From assembly GCA_041398605.1 (NCBI GenBank), contig JAWKUK010000003.1, forward strand, positions 62,001-126,000: DNA of 64,000 nt, given 5' to 3'. This DNA is from JAWKUK01 sp041398605. GTDB lineage: Bacteria; Planctomycetota; UBA1135; GCA-002686595. The position numbers and the translations under genes were made by a program. The notes beneath the pieces are model-generated. The model did not search any database, was not told the origin of the DNA, and saw only the letters and a program-made list of their open reading frames with translations. Shown piece by piece: positions 1 to 8,200 of the stretch; the stretch's first letter is position 1, and the number at the start of each line of letters is the position of its first letter.

Positions 1-2
1 CC

Positions 3-950
3 TCATTCAGCGGCGCGCTCGTCGGCGGCGGCGTCGTGCCGAAGCCTGACGGCCAGGCGATCGAGGACCCGTACGCCTGGCTCGCGTACGCGAACTCCCA
101 ATGGCGACTCGCAGACGGCGCGTCCGAGGCCGCGCGCGCCTATGCCTGGGCGTTGCGCAACGGCGACACCTATCGCCCCGGCTTCCGAGTGCGGTACTTC
201 GAGTTCCTCATGCGCCGCCTCGCCTTCCTGAAGCCGAAGGCGATGGAGGCCCTGCGCGTCATGGACTACGAGCGCTCGTTCGTCGAGGGCAAGCTGCTGC
301 GCGGCATCGTCGACGAGCGCACCGTGTACGAGCTCGTGCGGATCGATTGGTGGTTGCGCAAGGAGCACCGCACGCGGGAGACCTACGCGATGCTCGCCGG
401 TCGCGGCGAAGCAGCCGAGCTGGCCCGTCAGCGGCTCTTTCGTTACGTCGTCAACGAGCTCGGTCGTTATGGCGAGGTCGACGCGGTCCTCGCCGGGCTC
501 GGCGAAGGCGGGGCTGTCGGGTACGTCGCCGCGCGCTTGAAGCACATCGACGACAACCTCGCGCGCCAAGCCGCCGGCGAGAAGCTGCGCGACGAGGACC
601 TCGACAGCCGCAGTGACGCGGTGCTCGCAGCGTCGTGGATCTACGACGCGCTGCTGTCGGCCGGCCGCGGCCGGGACGCGACGGAGCTGGTCGAGCTGAT
701 CGCGCAGGCAGCCCCCTCCGGCCGCGCGTTCGCGTTGTTCGTCGAGCGCGCGCTGGCCCGCCAGCAACCAGAGGTCGCGCTCCACGTCGGCCAACGCGGG
801 CTCGAGGTGGTCAACGGCCAACAAGGTGTGCGTCAGCTGCGCCGCGCCCTCGCCAAAATTCCAGGTTACATCCCGCCCCCGTCGGACGATTCGGAGGGCG
901 ACGGAGACGGTAGCGGAGGCGGCGGCGACGATGGAGGCGCAGGCTCCTAA
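3..950 (+). CDS. Hypothetical helical protein, N-terminus cut by window edge
   Basis: The reading frame enters from the left edge with no stop, so the true start lies outside; the first in-frame start inside is GTG at 36. About 315 residues are visible. The chain is almost wholly helical and rich in Ala, Arg, Leu and Glu, with aromatic residues spaced as in a helical solenoid (TPR-like), but I see no clear TPR consensus. It ends in a low-complexity acidic tail of Asp, Glu and Gly. No catalytic motif or membrane segment is visible. The stop codon overlaps the stop of the opposite-strand molybdoenzyme gene by four bases. Function unknown; the coding call is supported by length and natural composition. 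Confidence 0.7.
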   Translation, partial: SFSGALVGGGVVPKPDGQAIEDPYAWLAYANSQWRLADGASEAARAYAWALRNGDTYRPGFRVRYFEFLMRRLAFLKPKAMEALRVMDYERSFVEGKLLRGIVDERTVYELVRIDWWLRKEHRTRETYAMLAGRGEAAELARQRLFRYVVNELGRYGEVDAVLAGLGEGGAVGYVAARLKHIDDNLARQAAGEKLRDEDLDSRSDAVLAASWIYDALLSAGRGRDATELVELIAQAAPSGRAFALFVERALARQQPEVALHVGQRGLEVVNGQQGVRQLRRALAKIPGYIPPPSDDSEGDGDGSGGGGDDGGAGS

Positions 951-1735
951 GGCGCGCGGCGCGAGTAGCGGTCATTGAACCAGGGCTCCGCCGTATTCGA
1001 ATAGCCGCGGGTCTCCCAGAACCCGAGCCGCTCCTCGGGCAAGAGCGTGATGGCCCGCAGCCACTTCGTGCCCTTCCAAGCGTAGAGCCGCGGCACGATC
1101 ACGCGCACCGGGCCGCCATGTGCCCGCGTCAAGGGCTCCCCATCGGCCTCGACCACGAGCATGACGTCCTCCTCAGCGGCGCGCTCGAGCGGCAACGTCG
1201 TCGTGTAAGGCACGTCAGTGCCGGGCTGTCGGTCGTAGCCCGTGAACTCGACGAAGCGCGCCTCGTCCAGCGGCGCGACGTCGGCGAGCAGGTCGCGGAG
1301 GCGCACACCCGAGACGGACAGGTCCATGCGGCTCCAGGTGGTGACGCAATGGAAATCGACCTCGAGCTGCGTCCTCGGGAGCGCGAGCAGGTCGTCGTAG
1401 GTCAAGGTCCGCGGCGCGGCCACGGCGCCGCTCACCGCGAGCCTCCAGTCCGCGCGCGAGACCTCGGGTTGGTCGCCGAGGTCCAACACGGGCCAGTTCT
1501 CGACGGCCCGTTGCCCCGGGGGGAGCTGCGGCCGCCCGTGCCGATTGAGGGGCCCTGTGCCGCCCGGTGCGCGGCCCTCGAACGCGACATCGAAGACCCC
1601 CGGCGCGAGGCGCGCTTGGCGCTCGATGTAGCGCATGCGCGCGGCGACGACCTTCGACGCACCGGCGGCAGGTGTGTCCCCTGTGCTCGGCTCGGGTTTG
1701 GGCGGCTCGACGTTGCGCAGCGGGTCAGTGGTCAT
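947..1735 (-). CDS. Sulfite oxidase-like molybdopterin oxidoreductase (YuiH-type)
   Basis: 262-residue protein with the sulfite-oxidase fold. It should bind a molybdenum-molybdopterin cofactor and carry out an oxidation or oxygen-atom transfer on an unknown substrate. The expected Mo-coordinating cysteine is Cys130 in the motif DFHCVTTWS, which matches the FxC..xWS pattern of YedY/YuiH proteins. Other family signatures are the HGGPVRVIVPRLYAWKGTKW stretch and the C-terminal GYSNTAEPW. No Tat or Sec signal and no haem domain is visible, so it is probably cytoplasmic, as for YuiH. ATG at 1735 was chosen because the longer frame upstream has unnatural Arg/Ser-rich composition and would run into the divergent gene. 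No YedZ-type membrane partner is adjacent. Confidence 0.85.
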   Translation of the reverse strand: MTTDPLRNVEPPKPEPSTGDTPAAGASKVVAARMRYIERQARLAPGVFDVAFEGRAPGGTGPLNRHGRPQLPPGQRAVENWPVLDLGDQPEVSRADWRLAVSGAVAAPRTLTYDDLLALPRTQLEVDFHCVTTWSRMDLSVSGVRLRDLLADVAPLDEARFVEFTGYDRQPGTDVPYTTTLPLERAAEEDVMLVVEADGEPLTRAHGGPVRVIVPRLYAWKGTKWLRAITLLPEERLGFWETRGYSNTAEPWFNDRYSRRAP

Positions 1736-1868
1736 GGGGTGCTTGAGCGATGCCTCGGCGTCGGCGTCGGGTAGACTCGGTCGCCTGGCGCGCATTCTGC
1801 CACGCTGCGGGCGAGACGGGAGCGGCGGCCCCCGCCGCAGCGCTCGGAATGCGCGCGCTCTGCGCCCC

Positions 1869-3356
1869 GTGAACGAACTCCGCACCAATCCACCACCCGG
1901 CGACGGTCCGTTGCCGCGGGCCATCCCAGCGCTCGTGCTCCTCGGCGTGGTGCTGCGGCTGATCCTAGTCGTGCTCTCGGGGCGCTCGGAGCTCCAGTCC
2001 GACGAGGCCAATTACGTCTACCTCGGGCTCACCCAACAGCACTTCGGCGTGCTGTTCGACCAGTACCGCTACCTCTGGCCGCCGTTCTACCCGTGGCTGC
2101 TCGGGCAGGCCTTGGCGCACTTTGGGACGGACGCTGGCTTCGCTGTCCAGCTCCTGCAAGCCGTCGCATCGGCCTCCATCGGCGCGTCCATCGCGGCGCT
2201 CACGTGGCGCCTCGGGTCCGCCCGCGCCGCGATCGTTGCGACGGCGCTCTGGGCGGTGCACTTGCCGCTCGGTGGCTACACGCACCTGCTATGGAGCGAG
2301 ACGCTCTTTCTGGCGCTCTTCACGCCGGCGCTGGAGCGGCTCCTCGCTGCGCTCCAGACGCGAGACGCCGACCGCGCGGAGCGCCGCCTCCTGGTGGCTG
2401 GTCTGCTGCTCGGCGCGAGCCTCTGGGTCAAGTCGTTTGCGCTCTATCTCACGCCGGTCCTCGCGCTGCTCGTCATGTTCGCGCGACGCAATCAGGCAGG
2501 CACCGCCAGCGCCGTGCGCGGCGGAACGGTCGTGGTCCTGGCCGCGTTTGTCGTGACCTTGCCCTGGACGCTGCGCAACATCGAAGTCTATGGCCGCCCC
2601 GTCATGAGCGGCGCGACGCTCGGCGAGAACGCGTACGTGGGCATCAATGCGCGGTACATGAACTTCGACTACGTCGCGCTGAGGCGCGTGCGCGCCCAGC
2701 GCGACGAGGACCCGATCGGAGCGCTCGCGAGCAGCGCGCTCGTGCGAGGGCCGGAGCGCGACGGCGTACCCGTCGGCCCGTGGAGTCGGGCGGACGAGAT
2801 GCCTCACACGGTGCGACGCCAGGAGATCCAGGTCGAGCGCGCGCTCGACTTCGCGCGAGCGCACCCGCTGTGGGCGCTGCGAACGAGGCTCAAGCACGTC
2901 GCGGACCTCGTGACGCCGTTGAGCTTCCCGACCCGACACGCGGCGCTCGGGCTGTACGGAGACGGCGCCCTCGGGCGGCCGCTCGCGCGGTACACCCTCG
3001 TGCTGCTGTCCCTCGTGACCTCCGTCATCGTGCTCGGAGGCGCGGCGGTCGGCGTCGCGCGCGGGCTGCGGGCCCGGGCGGGGGCGCTCGTGGTGCTTCC
3101 GGTGCTGGGCTACGTCGTGGCGAGCTCGCTCGTCTTGTCGATGTCGCGGATCCGACTGCCCGCCGAGCCGCTCTTGATCGTGCTCGCCGCCCTAGCCCTG
3201 ACACACGCGCTGGAGCCGATCGGCGCGCCGCGCCGCGAGCGCGGGACGTGGGTCCTCGCCGGGGTCCTCTTGGCGGCGCTGCTCGCGCTCTGGGGCATCA
3301 ACGGGCGCGAGGTGTACGCCGTCGTGCACGAGGCGCTCCAAGGGGGTGCCGCGTGA
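1869..3356 (+). CDS. GT-C fold membrane glycosyltransferase (GT39/ArnT-like)
   Basis: About 495-residue multi-pass membrane protein. After the first membrane helix (about residues 18-38) the first periplasmic loop carries the acidic motif SDEANY, the catalytic Asp-Glu position of GT-C enzymes that take sugar from polyprenyl-phosphate donors. Further helices follow through the chain (for example near residues 215-235 and 375-400), then hydrophilic loops and C-terminal helices. The GTG at 1869 was chosen; in-frame ATGs upstream (1635, 1734) would overlap the divergent molybdoenzyme gene. The stop overlaps the next start as GTGA, so the next gene is translationally coupled. The acceptor cannot be told from sequence. 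Confidence 0.75.
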   Translation: MNELRTNPPPGDGPLPRAIPALVLLGVVLRLILVVLSGRSELQSDEANYVYLGLTQQHFGVLFDQYRYLWPPFYPWLLGQALAHFGTDAGFAVQLLQAVASASIGASIAALTWRLGSARAAIVATALWAVHLPLGGYTHLLWSETLFLALFTPALERLLAALQTRDADRAERRLLVAGLLLGASLWVKSFALYLTPVLALLVMFARRNQAGTASAVRGGTVVVLAAFVVTLPWTLRNIEVYGRPVMSGATLGENAYVGINARYMNFDYVALRRVRAQRDEDPIGALASSALVRGPERDGVPVGPWSRADEMPHTVRRQEIQVERALDFARAHPLWALRTRLKHVADLVTPLSFPTRHAALGLYGDGALGRPLARYTLVLLSLVTSVIVLGGAAVGVARGLRARAGALVVLPVLGYVVASSLVLSMSRIRLPAEPLLIVLAALALTHALEPIGAPRRERGTWVLAGVLLAALLALWGINGREVYAVVHEALQGGAA

Positions 3357-3964
3357 GCGACGCCTCGCCCAGCGCGACGTCCGCGCTGCCGCGCGGCCGA
3401 CGCGCGCCCCGCGCCGCAGGCTGGTTGCCGCACGCTTTGCTCGTGGGCGCAGCGCTCGTCATGGCTGCGATCGCACGCGCGCGGCACCTCTCGGACGAGG
3501 CCGCGTGGCAGATCGCCACGGACACTACGCGGCCGGCGCGCGAACGCATCGACGCGATCCACCGCCTCGCCAACCGCGCCGAGGCGAGCGACCCCCGCCT
3601 GGGTGGCGCGCTCGTGCAACGCCTCCTCACGGGCGACGACCTGTTGCTGCGCGAATACGCGCTCGCGATCGACCTCTGCAAGCACCAGCAGCACATCGCG
3701 GCCGGGGAGCCGGCGCTCCAGGCGGCGTACGCGCTCGCCCACCCGGGGCCGATCGCCTCGGCGCACCACGTCCGATCGCTGCTCGTCTACCGCCGCAAGG
3801 TCGGTGGCCCCCCCGTCGGAGGCCTCGGCCGGCTCACTTGGACAGAGGTCGGTTGGTTCTTGGCCGCCAATGCTGGACAACCTCTGCCTACGCCAGAGAC
3901 GCTGGCAGAGCATCTCCGCGGACGTTGGGAAGGGGCCGAGCCCCGCGTCCGCACCTCACGTTGA
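3353..3964 (+). CDS. Small single-pass membrane protein, function unknown
   Basis: 203-residue protein beginning at a GTG that overlaps the glycosyltransferase stop (GTGA). It has a basic N-terminus, one membrane helix (about residues 25-42, WLPHALLVGAALVMAAIA) and then a soluble helical domain rich in Ala, Leu and Arg. That domain has HEAT/TPR-like spacing (RERIDAIHRLANRAEASDP, DDLLLREYALAIDLCKHQ). No family recognised. Its position between a membrane glycosyltransferase and a sulfatase-fold lipoprotein, with overlap to the first and a 13-base gap to the second, suggests one transcript and a cell-envelope role. Confidence 0.6.
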   Translation: MSDASPSATSALPRGRRAPRAAGWLPHALLVGAALVMAAIARARHLSDEAAWQIATDTTRPARERIDAIHRLANRAEASDPRLGGALVQRLLTGDDLLLREYALAIDLCKHQQHIAAGEPALQAAYALAHPGPIASAHHVRSLLVYRRKVGGPPVGGLGRLTWTEVGWFLAANAGQPLPTPETLAEHLRGRWEGAEPRVRTSR

Positions 3965-3977
3965 AGCGACGCGCTCC

Positions 3978-5447
3978 ATGACGCTCTGGACCCACCGAAT
4001 GACGCAGTTCCTGCTCGGCTCGCTCGCCATCGGCGCGCTGGTTTGGTCGTGCTCGGATCCAGGCAAGCAGCGACCCAACGTCCTCATCATCACCCTGGAT
4101 ACGACCCGCGCGGATCGCCTCGGGTGTTACGGCGCGACCGCCGCGTCGACGCGGACCATCGACGCGCTCGCCAAGACCGGCGCGCGTTTTGAGCGCGCCA
4201 TCAGCACGGCTGGCCTGACCCCGATGTCGCACGCATCGATCTTGACGGGCCTGAACAACTACCGACACGGGCTGCGGGTCTTCTACAGCCAAGAGGCCGG
4301 CCACGTACTGAAGGACGAGGTCCACACGTTGCCTGAGCTGCTCGCGCCCCGGGGCTGGCACACGGCGGCGTTCACCAGCGCGTACCCCGTCTCCCGGGCC
4401 TACGGCCTCGACCAGGGCTTCCAGACGTTCGACTCGGGCGTCGACGCGAGCGCGCTCGACCTCACGTCGCAGCAGCGCCACGAGACCGAATGGGCGGACC
4501 AACGCGAGACCGCGACCCAGCGCCGGGGCGACGCGACGACGGACGCGGCCTTGGCTTGGCTCAGCGCCCAGAGCGCGGACCAACCCTGGTGCATGTGGAT
4601 GCACTACTTCGACGCGCATGACTACTCGCTCGTTCCGCCGACGGATTGGGCGGCCGCGCGCGGGATCACCTACCCCGCCGCGGGTTCGGTCCAGCGCCGC
4701 GACCAGCTGCAGTGGCGCGAGCGCATGTACGACCCGGAGCTGACCTTCATCGACGAGCAGATCGCGCGCGTCCTGCAGAAGCTCGTCGCGATGGGGGTCG
4801 ACGAGAGGACCCTCGTGGTCATCACGGCGGACCATGGCCAGGGCCTCTCCGACGGCCTGCGTCACCATGGGTGGATGAAGCACCGCCTGATCTTCGACTG
4901 GGGCGTCCACGTGCCGCTGATCCTGCACGGCCCCGGGGTCGAGCCGCGGGTGATCGCCGAGCAAGTGCGCACGACGGACATCGTGCCGACGCTCCTTGAG
5001 CTGCTCGATGTCCCCGCGCAGGACGAGCTCGACGGCGCGTCGCTCGTGGCGCTGATGCGTGGCGAGAAAGAGGCGACGCCACGGCTCGCGTACTCCGACG
5101 CGCTCAACCTCCTCGACGCCCATTCGCCGCGGGCGGGCGCGTTGCCGCCCGGGCAGTACGACAACCTGTATGCCCTGCAGGACGGGCGTTGGAAGTTCGT
5201 CTGGCACCAGCAGGACGAGGCCGCGAGCGAGCTCTACGACCTCGTCACGGACCCTGCCGAGCTCGACAATCTGTACGCGCCCGACCACCCCGAGGCCAAA
5301 CGGCTGGCCGCACAGCTCGCGGCGCTCGACCCGAGCCGCGTCGAAGCCCCCGCGGACAACGGGGCCGATCCAAACGCGGAGGCGCTGCAGTCCCTCGGCT
5401 ACGGCGGAGAAGACTTCGGCCCTGCGAAACCTCGGCGCGACAAGTGA
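3978..5447 (+). CDS. Sulfatase-superfamily lipoprotein without the CxPxR signature
   Basis: 489-residue alkaline-phosphatase-superfamily (sulfatase) protein. Residues 1-25 form a lipoprotein signal ending in VWSC (Cys25). The metal-binding N-terminal motif is NVLIITLDTTRADRLGCYG, and the C-terminal metal motif is TLVVITADHGQGL followed by HHGWMKH. At the nucleophile position it reads T81-P-M-S-H, not Cys/Ser-x-Pro-x-Arg, so it cannot be a formylglycine sulfatase. A threonine nucleophile, as in phosphoethanolamine transferases and related hydrolases, is the likely chemistry. A second ATG at 3999 is possible. It follows the glycosyltransferase and membrane protein, so a phospho-transfer or ester hydrolysis in the envelope is plausible; the substrate is unknown. 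Confidence 0.85.
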   Translation: MTLWTHRMTQFLLGSLAIGALVWSCSDPGKQRPNVLIITLDTTRADRLGCYGATAASTRTIDALAKTGARFERAISTAGLTPMSHASILTGLNNYRHGLRVFYSQEAGHVLKDEVHTLPELLAPRGWHTAAFTSAYPVSRAYGLDQGFQTFDSGVDASALDLTSQQRHETEWADQRETATQRRGDATTDAALAWLSAQSADQPWCMWMHYFDAHDYSLVPPTDWAAARGITYPAAGSVQRRDQLQWRERMYDPELTFIDEQIARVLQKLVAMGVDERTLVVITADHGQGLSDGLRHHGWMKHRLIFDWGVHVPLILHGPGVEPRVIAEQVRTTDIVPTLLELLDVPAQDELDGASLVALMRGEKEATPRLAYSDALNLLDAHSPRAGALPPGQYDNLYALQDGRWKFVWHQQDEAASELYDLVTDPAELDNLYAPDHPEAKRLAAQLAALDPSRVEAPADNGADPNAEALQSLGYGGEDFGPAKPRRDK

Positions 5448-5525
5448 TTAGAGGGTGTGCGCGACGCACCCTGGCCCATGTTCCTTGCGTCGCAGCCGCT
5501 CGTCTCGAGACTCCAGCACCAAACG

Positions 5526-6827
5526 ATGCTCTCCACGATCCACCGGGCCTCCGGCCGCCGCGGCGCACAGCTCGCAGCGGCCATCAGTGTCGCCCTCGCC
5601 TTCGGCTGCAGCCGTGGGGCGGACACCGGCGCCAGCCCCGGCCCTAGCCCGGCCGCAGGCGCGACCCCCGAGGGGCACCGCGGGGGACAGGCCGCGGGCG
5701 GCGCGGCCCTCTCCGAGGGAGCGCCGAAGCCCTCGGGCTTCAGCCCCCCCACCCTCGGCGGCAGCGCGGCCCTCGGCGACGCGGGTGGCCTGGCCATCCT
5801 CAACCCCACGGACCTCGAGCGACCGTTCTTCAGGGACTTCGGCGGGATCCCGCGCGGCGAGACGCGCACTTGGACCATCCGCATGCAGAACCAGGACGCC
5901 GCGCCGGTTCAGATCAAAGACGCACGCGGCGCGTGCGGCTGCATGCACGTGCGCTTCTTGCGCGCGCGGCTCGCGAATGACGAGGTCATCGAGGGCGACC
6001 CCTACGCCAAGGAGCCGCCGCTCCTCACCGTGCCGGCCGGAGCCCTGCTGGAGATCGAGCTCGAGCTCTCGACGGAGAAGGTCCAGCCGAACCAAGACAA
6101 GCTGGCGGTCTTTCGTGTCACGACGGACTCCGCCGCGAGCCCCTTCATCACGTTCGAGGCGCACCTCCTCGCGTTGACATCGTTCGTCGCGACGCCCGCG
6201 GAGCTCGCGTTCGGCGACGTGCCCCAGGGCTTCGGCGGCCGCAAGAAGGTCCGCATCCTCGCTGAGCCGGTCGGGAGCCCAGCGCGGATCCTGGGGATCG
6301 CAGAGCAGGGCAAGCGCGTGCACGCCGAGCTCGAAGAGACCTTCTACGGCGGCGAGTTCGTCTGGCACGTCATGGGCGACGTCCCCGCGCTCGAGCCGCT
6401 CGGCGCGATCCGTGATCGGATCGTGCTCAAGACGACCGACGAGCACGGCGAGGGTGACGCTGGGCGCATGACGATCGACGTCATGGCGACGGTCGTGCGA
6501 GACATTCGCATCTCGCCCTCTCTGTTCGCCTTTGGCGCCCAGAAGGCGGGGACCGCGGCGGAGGCCCACGGCACGCTCGATGCGCTCGTGCCTGGCGCGC
6601 GCGCGAAGGTCATCGGCGCTCACTTCGAGGGCCCGAGCGCGCCGCACCTCGAGGCCGTGTACGAGCCGCTCCAGCCGGATGAAGGCGGACGCGCAGTGAC
6701 GACCAACGTGACCGTCAAGCTGAGCGCAGCGCACCCGACAGGTCCCCTCCAAGCGCGCCTCTTCCTCGAGCTCGACGACCCCTCGAACCCCGTCGCGAGC
6801 GCCCCAGTCAGCGGCCTCGTCCGCTGA
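5526..6827 (+). CDS. DUF1573-type lipoprotein
   Basis: 433-residue exported lipoprotein. From ATG 5526 the N-terminus is MLSTIHRASGRRGAQ followed by a hydrophobic stretch ending in LAFGC (lipid-modified Cys). A Pro/Gly/Ala-rich linker follows. From about residue 95 there are Ig-like beta domains of the DUF1573 kind: FRDFGGIPRGETRTW, then the family-type Cys motif GACGCMHV, then further beta-sandwich repeats (for example LAFGDVPQGFGGRKKVRIL and LFAFGAQKAGT). Planctomycetes carry many such surface proteins; their role is not established. Starts at 5457 (GTG) and 5478 are possible but give a poorer signal peptide. The gene ends at a strong convergent hairpin. Confidence 0.75.
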   Translation: MLSTIHRASGRRGAQLAAAISVALAFGCSRGADTGASPGPSPAAGATPEGHRGGQAAGGAALSEGAPKPSGFSPPTLGGSAALGDAGGLAILNPTDLERPFFRDFGGIPRGETRTWTIRMQNQDAAPVQIKDARGACGCMHVRFLRARLANDEVIEGDPYAKEPPLLTVPAGALLEIELELSTEKVQPNQDKLAVFRVTTDSAASPFITFEAHLLALTSFVATPAELAFGDVPQGFGGRKKVRILAEPVGSPARILGIAEQGKRVHAELEETFYGGEFVWHVMGDVPALEPLGAIRDRIVLKTTDEHGEGDAGRMTIDVMATVVRDIRISPSLFAFGAQKAGTAAEAHGTLDALVPGARAKVIGAHFEGPSAPHLEAVYEPLQPDEGGRAVTTNVTVKLSAAHPTGPLQARLFLELDDPSNPVASAPVSGLVR

Positions 6828-6843
6828 CGCGCGGTGAACCAAG

Positions 6844-6879
6844 CGCGCGGGGCGCCCCCTCAAGGGGGCGCCCCGCGCG
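6844..6879. terminator. Perfect 17-bp hairpin between convergent genes
   Basis: Bases 6844-6860 and 6863-6879 are exact reverse complements with a two-base loop. The hairpin lies midway between the DUF1573 gene stop (6827, plus) and the oxidoreductase stop (6902, minus). The stem is almost entirely G+C and has no T-run on either side, so it is a bidirectional terminator or 3'-end stabiliser of the GC-rich type. Confidence 0.75.
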
Positions 6880-6901
6880 TGGTGCCGCCGCCCCATCGGG
6901 G

Positions 6902-8200
6902 TCAGACGAACTTGGTGACGCCGGGCTGGGCGATCGGGCCGACAGCGATGTCGCCCCACTCGTAAGCCGCCGGGCTCAGGTCTTCCTGCGACTCAAGGGC
7001 CTGTGTCCAGCTGATCTCCTGTCCCGTGTAGGCGCTCATGCGCGTCATCAGCGCCATGAGCGTCGACTGGCACATGTAGTCGCCGTTGTGGATCTGGCGG
7101 CCCTCACGCAGCGCTTGGAAGAGCTCGTTGTGCTCGTTCTGGTACATGTCGTCGGTCATTCCCTCGGGGGTGCGCCAACGCCAGGGGTTCTCGCCTTCGA
7201 TCTTGTGCGACTGAATGTGCGCGACACCCTTCGTGCCGTAGACGTGGTCGGAGACGTCCGGCTTCGCGCCGCTCCACTGACGGCACGAGAAGAAGCACTT
7301 CAGGCCGCCTTCCCACGTGAAGCGCGCATTGAAGTGGTCGAAGACGTTGCCGTAGATCGGGTCCGTGCGCACGATCCGACCGCCCGAAGCGTCGACGCTG
7401 GCGGGCGGCTTGTCGCCCATGACCCACGCGATCTTGTCGAGGTTGTGGATCGCTTGCTCCATCACGTGGTCGCCGGAGAGCCAGGTGTGGTAGAGCCAGT
7501 TGCGGATCTGCCACTCCATGTCGGACCAGTTGTCCTTGCGGCCGCGGTGCCAGAGTCCGCCGGTGTTGTACGAGCACTCGAGCGCCACGATGTCGCCGAT
7601 CGCGCCCTCATGCACCCGCTTGACGGTCTCTTGCTTCTTCTTCTCGTAGCGGTAGCAGAGGCCCGAGACGAGCGTGAGGCCCTTGCGCTTGGCCTCGTCG
7701 CTGGCCGCCCAAATGCGACGTAGGCCCGGCGCGTCGATCGCAACGGGCTTCTCGACGAACATGTGCTTGCCCTGTTGCACGGCGTACTCGACGTGCATCG
7801 GCCGGAAGTGCGGCGTCGTGCAGAACAGCACGACGTCACAGCTGTCGACCACCTGCTTGTAGGCCTCGAAGCCGACAAACTGGCGCTCCGCCGGCACGTC
7901 GATGCGCGGCGCGAGCTCTGCGTCACCCGAGAGCCCGTTGAGGGTGTTCTGCAGCATGTCGGGGAACAGGTCCCCGAGCGCCACGAGGACGTTGTCCGGG
8001 TCCGCGCGCAGGGCGTTCGCTGCGGCGCCGCCGCCGCGGCCGCCACAACCGACGAGGCCGATGCGGCGCTTCTCGCCGGGCCGGAGCGCGCCGGGGGCGC
8101 CGAGGGCAAAGGGAGTGAGCGCGCTCGCTGCGAGCGCCATGCCGCCGTGCATGAGCACGTCGCGGCGCGAGAGGGGGCCGGGGTCGCTTGTGTGCATCAT
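6902..8200 (-). CDS. Tat-exported Gfo/Idh/MocA family oxidoreductase
   Basis: 432-residue NAD(P)-dependent sugar-type oxidoreductase. The N-terminus has a twin-arginine signal: SRRDVLMHGGMALAASALTP, ending near residue 38. The Rossmann fold begins with RIGLVGCGGRGGG, the nucleotide-binding glycine motif, and the family EKPVAID motif follows (about residues 147-153), where the lysine is catalytic in relatives. The C-terminal alpha/beta domain includes the GDHVMEQAIHNLDKIAW segment typical of planctomycete members. It is the second gene of a pair: its ATG overlaps the stop of the upstream flavin transferase gene (ATGA). The substrate is not predictable. Export of a nicotinamide enzyme implies a tightly bound cofactor. 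Confidence 0.92.
   Translation of the reverse strand: MMHTSDPGPLSRRDVLMHGGMALAASALTPFALGAPGALRPGEKRRIGLVGCGGRGGGAAANALRADPDNVLVALGDLFPDMLQNTLNGLSGDAELAPRIDVPAERQFVGFEAYKQVVDSCDVVLFCTTPHFRPMHVEYAVQQGKHMFVEKPVAIDAPGLRRIWAASDEAKRKGLTLVSGLCYRYEKKKQETVKRVHEGAIGDIVALECSYNTGGLWHRGRKDNWSDMEWQIRNWLYHTWLSGDHVMEQAIHNLDKIAWVMGDKPPASVDASGGRIVRTDPIYGNVFDHFNARFTWEGGLKCFFSCRQWSGAKPDVSDHVYGTKGVAHIQSHKIEGENPWRWRTPEGMTDDMYQNEHNELFQALREGRQIHNGDYMCQSTLMALMTRMSAYTGQEISWTQALESQEDLSPAAYEWGDIAVGPIAQPGVTKFV

Noticed and set aside
3888..5288. 466-residue minus-strand frame opposite the sulfatase-fold gene
   Set aside because: Composition is Arg/Val/Glu-rich and lacks motifs; the plus strand carries a recognisable enzyme.
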